From: Papaver somniferum
Taxonomy: Eukaryota; Streptophyta; Magnoliopsida; Ranunculales; Papaveraceae
Assembly (NCBI RefSeq): GCF_003573695.1
Contig: NC_039359.1
Span: 154,372,210 to 154,436,209, forward strand
Direction of reading: 5' to 3'
DNA: 64,000 nt
Shown one piece after another: positions 62,470 to 64,000 of the stretch. The position numbers and the translations under genes were made by a program. The notes beneath the pieces are model-generated. The model ran no database searches. It was not told where the DNA came from and saw only the letters and a program-made list of their open reading frames with translations. Numbering within the stretch: position 1 is the stretch's first letter; each line of letters starts with the position of its first letter.

Positions 62470-63350
62470 CAATGTGAATGTGTAAACATGAGTTACACAT
62501 GCATATGACATGTGTATCCAGAAGTTACACATCCATATGCATGTGTAATTAGAAGTTACACATTAAAAAAAATAGACATAAAAAAGAATGCATACAAAAA
62601 AGGCATGTATTACTTTAATACTCATTTATAATAATTTCTTAGCATGTGTAACTTATGCATATGTCTAGTGTGATTGAGAGTTACATATGCATCTATCTAG
62701 TGTAACCGAGAGTTACACATGCATTTGACTTGTGTATTCAGCGTCAACTCCAATTCCAGCGAGACCAATACCACAAATAAGCAATTAACTTTTATGAAGT
62801 TATCAGAAACCTGAAATATAACAACAAACAAACATGAACCAGTGTCAATAGAAAAATGCGAAAGAATATTGTTCAATATTTAGGAGAACAACAAAAAATA
62901 GTTCATAAGAATGCTTAATGTCGATAGCAATGAACAGACATATGAACCAATGGCAACACAAAAATGCAAACAAATAATGTTCGATATTTAGGAAAAAAAC
63001 AAATATTGCTTAATGTCGATGGCAATGAACTAGCAGTTACACATGCATCTTGTTAGTGTAACTAGAAGTTACACAAAGAGAAATGGTCTAAAACATAAGC
63101 AACAATATACCAAATAAATTCACTAGTAACACAACATAAGCAACATAAATGGTCTAAAACTCCAAACACTGAAATTGAAGGGAAATTGGTGGAACCTTCA
63201 AATCTCGGTGACTACAAAAATAGATGTGTATGCAATAGTTACACATGCATATGGCATGTGTATGCAATAGTTACACATGCAATATGCATGTGTAATCAGC
63301 AGTTACACATCCATAAAAGTTTGTGTAACTTTCATTTACACATGAATATG
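62470..63350. repeat. AGTTACACATGCAT interspersed repeat cluster
   Basis: At least a dozen copies of AGTTACACATGCAT(A) alternate with its near-complement ATGCATGTGTAA(T/C), so neighbouring copies can pair. Clusters lie at about 62490-62565, 62645-62745, 63035-63075 and 63230-63345, separated by unrelated sequence that itself contains a diverged direct repeat (AATGTTCGATATTTAGGA... near 62870 and 62978). Confidence 0.7.
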
Positions 63351-63557
63351 ACTAGCTGATTGAGTGTTGGCTATTCTGAAGTTTAGCTATAATAACTTAG
63401 AAAATGAAAAATTAAAGTCTGTTTTCTTATACTGCTCGTGTGTGCAAAAGCTAATGTCAATAGTCTCCACAACTATATATCTTGTTAAGTATAGTAGCCC
63501 ACTACTTAAATATCAAACTATTTTGATGTAAAAGATATCCAAGTACAAAGTAGACTC

Positions 63558-63780
63558 TCATACCTTATTTTCAGTCTTGTCCAAGCCTATCATAGCCTGG
63601 TCAATTTGGAACTGCAGTGTTGGATCCATTCCAACTAAAGCTTCAGACACCTTCTTTTTTGATATTTTTAACAGCTCTGCTAACACCTTTTCCAAGATAT
63701 CTTCCATTGTCACCATCACGTAACTCAACATATGCATATAAGAATTTTCACAAAGATCTAAAAACAAATGTACTTTTTTA
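63558..63780 (-). CDS. Candidate exon of an unidentified gene
   Basis: On the minus strand, a block after a TTTTTAG acceptor (about 63763) and before a GTATGAG donor (63564) is open throughout. It encodes a helical, charged segment containing MEDILEKVLAELLKISKKK and LVGMDPTLQFQIDQAMIGLD. Borders and composition look real, but no neighbouring exon was found and I do not recognise the family. The gene, if any, probably continues to lower coordinates. Confidence 0.32.
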
Positions 63781-64000
63781 TTACAGGGAACATTTATAAA
63801 ACCTACATTCCATAAGAAGTTCCGCTCGTAGCTGCAGCTCTAATCATCCCTTTATTTGTGTAAAAGACTATAACGTGGACTCCAGAAATTATGTTATGGA
63901 GGAATGTAATCAGCAGAATACTTAAATGCATGATCAGCAACTATCGGTGACCAAAGCAGAATCATTTAAGGTCGACTAAATGCATGATCAACAACTATAA

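Noticed and set aside
1..64000. Search for CRISPR arrays, bacterial operons or phage genes
   Set aside because: The sequence is clearly plant nuclear DNA with introns and plant transposons; the regular repeats seen are transposon or minisatellite repeats.

Overview
The window is nuclear DNA from a flowering plant, most likely a eudicot. It is AT-rich, its genes have GT/AG introns, it holds two recognisable plant genes, and most of the remainder is transposable-element sequence. The long repeat that recurs at 4581-6620, 48047-50378, 53004-55377 and 55974-56689 reminds me of basal eudicots such as poppies, but that is an impression and not a result.

Layout from left to right. At 1-4142 there is a low-density stretch with a degenerate exon resembling the cysteine-rich CRC (CPP/TCX) domain. 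At 4143-4580 lies what looks like the end of a CACTA transposon, followed by a truncated LTR (4581-6620). From 6622 to 22647 there is a tandem array of about 2.85 kb units. There are five copies, two of them incomplete, and each carries a broken exon recognisable as the C-terminal part of phosphoglycerate kinase (PGK). One copy is split by a 3,476 bp Mutator-like element (16562-20037) that has a perfect 9-bp target duplication. The uninterrupted site is preserved in three other copies. The stretch 22648-30100 is mostly unassigned, with a tRNA-like/SINE-head sequence at 26996. A replication protein A 70 kDa-like pseudogene lies at 30110-31112.

Two real genes stand divergently around a 2.9 kb intergenic region. 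On the minus strand (37235 down to 34089) is a nine-exon protein prenyltransferase alpha-subunit repeat protein (PTAR1-like). Its reading frame meets an in-frame stop, with family-like coding sequence continuing beyond it. On the plus strand (40119-42622) is an intact six-exon soluble ABC ATPase of the ABCI19/20/21 group, encoding 291 residues.

From 48042 to 56694 lies a minus-strand Copia-like LTR element with matching ATAAT target duplications, a tRNA-Met primer site and a polypurine tract. Its gag-like frame is interrupted by a nested solo LTR of the same family (53004-55377, duplication CCAAG). No polymerase gene is visible, so the element was probably non-autonomous. The right end holds a small hAT-like MITE, a TIR element with TAA duplication that carries a Harbinger-like transposase tail and a GCAGCTGCAA minisatellite, a LINE zf-RVT fragment, a cluster of AGTTACACAT palindromic repeats, and one candidate exon of an unidentified gene running off the window.

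The most distinctive structures are the PGK-exon array with its transposon insertion, the hairpin-forming repeat arrays inside that transposon, and the nested LTR insertion across which the host element's frame remains continuous. I saw no evidence of a new enzymatic or defence system.
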